From Pomacea canaliculata (taxonomy: Eukaryota; Mollusca; Gastropoda; Architaenioglossa; Ampullariidae): a DNA stretch of 64,000 nt. Below, piece by piece: positions 59,649 through 64,000 of this stretch (the stretch's first letter is position 1; each line of letters opens with the position of its first letter). Location of the stretch: assembly GCF_003073045.1 (NCBI RefSeq), contig NC_037594.1, positions 22,884,927-22,948,926 of the forward strand. The letters run 5' to 3'. The translations under genes and the position numbers were made by a program. Under the pieces are notes generated by a model, which made no database searches, was not told the origin of the DNA, and worked only from the letters and a program-made list of their open reading frames with translations.

Positions 59649-62600
59649 ATGGTGAGTTGGACAAACACTTCAATACTCATATTTCTGTGACTGCTATAGG
59701 AGATTTATCTTGTTGCATTCGCCAGGTGTACCAAAGGTTAGCAATGGTCTAGGTTGAAAGTTTGCTGTATGTGGGATCAGTACGGTCACTCTTGTACGTA
59801 CTCAGAACAGAAGGAAGTAGAGGTCAGTGAAAACCCTCAATGGCTTGATGTATGCATAAGGCACCTGCTCACACCAAAGGTGTCCTCTTTGCTGGCACTC
59901 TCAGACCGGTGGACGTGCAGGAAACAATGACAAGGATAGTGTAACCGCCACTAAAGACAAGGAGGGATCCACATAATCTTTCCTTGATATTGGCTAGTCT
60001 ACTGAAATAATACACACACCGCAGTTTTCTCCTATTATAAGTGAAGTGTTGATGATACCATCGTTCCCAGAAGGTGTGGCAGTAAAAACGTATTACATTT
60101 ATTTTTCACTGTCGCATTAGTAAAAATATTACTGAATCTGGAAATGATAGTGTGTACTGACAGCTTAATTAAGTGTTCAGTTCTTGTTTAGGATATTGTA
60201 AAGAGAGATACATCAAGTACTCGTCGGCCCGTTGGGTGACCGATCAAGACCGTGTAGAGTTATAGATAAAAGACCATATCCGTTGTCGCAAAATAACAGG
60301 AGAGTAGAGCAATAGATTAACGTTAAGCTTATGCGAGGAGAAAGTTTGGGTCCACGTAAGCACGTAGCCAAACAGATAAATCAACTCTAGACAGTAGCAA
60401 AGAATGTAGAATAAGGGTTGGAGGAGGGTGTTTCGACAATTCCTAATGAAAGGACATGTCAACGCCCGCTGCAATTCTCAGGGAATTGACCTCGCGCCCA
60501 ACAAATCTCTCAGCAAACGCCATCTGGCAGCTGGTACACATTTCGTGTCACGTGATATGCAGATGAAGGTGGTAAATTTTCTGGAAAACAGACTCCACAT
60601 TTTATGTCGGTCAGTGTTTACAACAGAGGGTGTGACCAGTTTGTTTTAATACGAAAAGTTTGTCCGGAATTCGCTCGCAAATTAGTTTTGCAGCACCGCT
60701 TCCCTCACACCTAGCAAGGTCACTCGCAAATGTTTTGCAAAATGATGAGGATTGTAGGTAGTAAGTAATATAGACGACAACACTGACCAAGAGATACTTT
60801 TAGTAACCGCTGCAGCTACATTAGTCATTAGAGAAAACAGAGAGAAGAAGATGATGATGTGGACGAGGAAGTGAGGGTTTGGTTAAATATGCATGAGTAA
60901 TTCTTCTATAGTGATATTAACATGAAACACTTCTCCTGAGACCATAATATTATCACCATTTTCACACTATAATTTGGCAGTAAAAGCGAGCCTGCTCTAT
61001 TGAAGCATTCCGACTGGCTACAGACATGAAATGTAGGTCATGCTCTGAGAGAACTAGAATCATGTCATATTCTTGCAAACCTTGCTGCGGGCCGTGTGCA
61101 AAGTTCGCAATGCCTTGTACAAGACTTGCAAACCTGCAACATGCGGTACATTGAAACGTGAGAGAAACCCTTAATGACAGAATGCAGAGCCTATGTGTGA
61201 ATGTGAAGTGGTCAACAAGCAAGGATGACTATTAAAATATAAAATGTTGACCCTGCTGGTCAATACGGAGACCTGTATCCAGGATTTCAAGGTATCCTGG
61301 AGGGCGGTGGACAGAGGAAAAACCGTCAAACAACAAACAAACAAACAAACAAATAAACAAACAAACAAACAAGCACAAATATTTTTAATTTGCAAGCTCC
61401 CAAGAAGAAACATGCAAGCCCAGTTCACCGATCTCAGTTTGTTGGTTGTCTACGAATGTGTAAATTACTCGTGAAATACAGATCGTCACATCTATTTATT
61501 TAGTATATGTTTATATTTTTCAGGATTACATCTTCGTAGCACAACTGTTTTTTGCTTTAGTGTTAATTTACCAGCTGGTGACATGGCTCAGGTCACGATT
61601 ACGTGTCGGTGACTACGACAAGAAGCACGTACTTGTGACAGGTTGTGGCAACGGTTTCGGCTATCTCGTCGCTAAACGCCTGGACGGTTTGTATACAATT
61701 TGTTGACTTCTAAACACTGATAGCAAGACTGCCCGAGAGTTTATGTATCATTCTTTGGCTCCCAAATACTTCCAATGAGAATGCTTTGCGATTAGTAAAA
61801 ATCTTTGACTCTTGTGACTAGGTGTACAACACTCAGGTAGATTGTGGCAGGTAGCGAGCAATCAACACAAATACTAGCAGTCGGCAAAAGTACGAGCAGC
61901 CATAAAAATTGTACTTCACTTTTTGACTCATTATTGAACCTGTCGTAAAACCTTCTGATCACCCTTCTTAAAAGCGAATAAAGGAAACAACTATTTAAAG
62001 GGCTACTCAAGGCTTGTTTCACCTTTTCATTAGGAAAGTGATGAAAAGAAACTTTTGACTCTTTTCCCATCTTTTCATGGCAATCGGGGGCAGCACATTC
62101 TCGAGGCATGGTTCTCACTATGGAAACCACACGTCATATGGTCACGTGACGGAGAACGAGACTTCGTGGAAGCAAAAAAAGAGTCCCGTGTAATTTCTCT
62201 TATTAAACACAACATTCTACTAAAAACCTTCAACGTTTTCCACATGAACACACATATAAATAGACGAGATTGAAATGTATCCTACTCTTTACGCGATTCT
62301 AAGCAGTTTTATTTTCCCTTTAGAAACCCTTTAAGCTGATCTCCATGGAAGAGGATTACACAATCGCCTGATGATAAAATGTCAGGTGTTGTGTGTCCAG
62401 AGGCAAGGCAAGACGGGAAGACAATCAGCACTGTGTCCACATACATCACAGGATCAATCTACAATGAAAAAATTAATTAAATATTATGCTATACCAACTT
62501 CAGTTTAAGAAAAATAATATTATGTTATAAAGCAGGGATGCCCAACCTACGGCCCGCGGGCCATATCCGGCCCGCAACGAGGTGCCATCCGGCCCGCGAA

Positions 62601-64000
62601 ACTTCTGCCCACAGTGCAGGAAATCGGCATGTTAGTAATAATAAAAAAAAAACAAACAAAAAAAAAAAATAAACGAAAAAGAGGGAAGAAGAAGTATTTA
62701 TGCCCACGTAGGGGCGTTTCCCAATCTTTTTTTCGATGGACGAACATTTTGATTCAGTGCTCCGACTTGGTGTCTCTACGATGAGGCTGGACATTCAGAA
62801 GTTGGTTTCGGGAAAACAGCTTCAAATATCCCACTAATTACTACATAATTAATGGTAAGTACAACTTGTTTCTAATAAAAAATGGTATCTGCTCTATTTT
62901 TTTTTCTTTTTTGTATTTTTGCGGTGAAGTGGCCCGCGATACGGCTGTCCGAAATGGATATGGCCGCGACACTGTTGTCCGAAATGGATATGACCCGCAG
63001 GTCGAAAAAGGTTGGGCATCACTGTTATAAAGCTATGAAGAGATAATGCCACACGTATACAGACAATGTGAAAGTTCATTGACAGCAAGCGCTGGTTGGA
63101 ATTTGTGTCTAAAGTTTTACATCCCATTTTATTAGTCATACCATAATAACATTGCTGATAAATTGTCCTGTCTTCCACCACACTTTGTAAATATCATTTT
63201 GATAAATGCCATATTATTTTATCGTCGTTTCAAGAAGGACATGCAAAAATTGTAATATACATGTATATATTCATCAACAGTATCGTTAGGACTGCATTTG
63301 TACGCAGGCTTTGTTCCTTTCAAAATCCATCTTCTTCAGACACATTCACAGTTGTGTCACCTTGTTTATCAACGTATGTAGAGGTTTGCAAATTAGACTC
63401 CAGCTATACATTTGATCTATTATTTACAATGTACATACCCATATCTATCATTATTCAGTGAGAATGCCCGATTGTTCATGTTTCCCATGGTAGCGTCCCT
63501 TTGCTGACAATTTGTTTCTAGTATGTTGACTGTTTGTGCGGTTATTGACTTTCATGTGCAAAGTATTAACACAGGAAGGCAAGCTTTGCCAATTTGATTG
63601 TTCTTATGATTAGTAGTAGCACAGTCATCATGATGTCATCATCATTATCGTCATCCATGTCTATACAAGTCTCTTTCACCACCCAAATGTACTACCATTG
63701 AGGACACTCGTGTATTTATCCTGTTGCTCGCAGTGTTAGGGTTCCGAGTGTTTGCCGCCTGTCGCACGTCACAAGCGGCGGAGAAACTGCAGGAAGAGAG
63801 TTCTTCTCGCGTCACCACGTTGGTGCTTGACGTCACAGACGAGAAGAGTATCAGCGCCGCCAGAGACTTTGTGGCCGCCAGACTGCCGGAGGGTCAAGGT
63901 CAGGGTCAGATAACATTTATACAATCAATTATCCACTCTTAGCTTGAAATTATGGTAATGATTACATCATGCAACACATTAACTGACTTGTGTGTGCTGG
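59649..64000 (+). CDS. Short-chain dehydrogenase, retinol dehydrogenase/17-beta-HSD6-like, copy 4 (runs off window)
   Basis: Visible exons: 59649-59651 (ATG alone, directly before GTGAGT), 61524-61686 and 63734-63898. These encode M, then a stretch starting DYIFVAQLFFALVLIYQLV (membrane segment), the cofactor motif TGCGNGFG, and the strand ending VTTLVLDVTDEKSISAARDF. Frames are open and splice phases equal those of copies 1 and 3. Exons 4 to 6 with the active site lie beyond 64000, so intactness is unknown. Intron 2 carries a Kolobok-like remnant and a hAT MITE. It is very close in sequence to copy 3 (for example R rather than L in FAACRTSQ, unlike copies 1 and 2). The TATA box seen in copy 3 is degraded here. 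Confidence 0.85.
61999..62330 (-). mobile_element. Kolobok-like element, 332 bp, SDR copy 4 intron 2
   Basis: Flanked by TTAA (61995-61998, 62331-62334). Ends AGGGCTACTCAAGGC and, inverted, AGGGTTTCTAAAGGG. On the minus strand from 62109 it encodes the start of a THAP zinc finger, MPRECAAPDCHEKMGKESKV followed by SFHHFP. The interior matches the inverse of 38040-38345. It occupies the same site as 41398-42048 in copy 3 but retains different parts. Confidence 0.85.
62533..63024 (+). mobile_element. hAT-type MITE, second copy of the 31282 family
   Basis: Same termini as 31282-31729 (CAGGGATGCCCAACCTACGG and inverted CAGTGATGCCCAACCTTTTT), with a perfect 8-bp duplication TTATAAAG at 62525-62532 and 63025-63032. 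A short internal duplication near 62938-63000 (a gtccgaaatggatatg block twice) makes it longer. It lies in SDR copy 4 intron 2. Confidence 0.93.

Larger units (their letters stand above)
54405..64000. repeat. Tandem segmental duplication, right unit (SDR copy 4), incomplete
   Basis: Homologous to the unit starting at 37605. Alignment runs 54405-54478, is interrupted until about 59035, then follows the left unit through 5' flank, intron 1, exon 2, intron 2 and exon 3 to the window edge. Confidence 0.83.

Overview
This is eukaryotic DNA. Genes have introns with GT..AG borders, intergenic DNA is AT-rich, and many transposons and SINEs are present. The CREB protein, an RTE-type LINE, tRNA-derived SINEs and the array of short-chain dehydrogenase genes fit a mollusc, probably a gastropod. 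That assignment is inference; nothing in the window names a species.

Layout. (1) 1666-6173, plus strand: a five-exon gene for an ankyrin-repeat protein ending in a SOCS box (ASB-like). (2) 10616-17485, minus strand, convergent with the first: a six-coding-exon CREB/ATF1-family transcription factor with a kinase-inducible domain and bZIP. Its promoter region near 20.3 kb carries a palindromic cAMP response element. (3) 20.3-24 kb: no gene recognised; one hAT-type MITE and one SINE. (4) 24.5 kb to the right edge: a head-to-tail array of four copies of a retinol dehydrogenase/17-beta-HSD6-like short-chain dehydrogenase (SDR) gene. Each copy has the same six-exon plan, in which the first coding exon is only the start codon or a few codons. 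Copy 1 is intact apart from an odd catalytic position, copy 2 is a pseudogene, copy 3 is intact but carries a huge last intron, and copy 4 runs off the window. Copies 3 and 4 lie in a tandem duplication of about 16.8 kb.

The most informative non-genic content is the layered transposon record, because the paralogous SDR copies give filled and empty sites. The last intron of SDR copy 3 holds a three-deep nest: an unclassified element with terminal inverted repeats and 8-bp target duplications, containing a THAP-domain P-like transposon, containing a full-length RTE LINE. Several other non-autonomous elements (five hAT-type, two or three TTAA-flanked Kolobok-like, one pogo-like, one mariner) have exact ends and target duplications readable in the sequence.

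I see no operon-like or defence-type system. The novelty here lies in SDR array evolution and in transposon families that may be undescribed.
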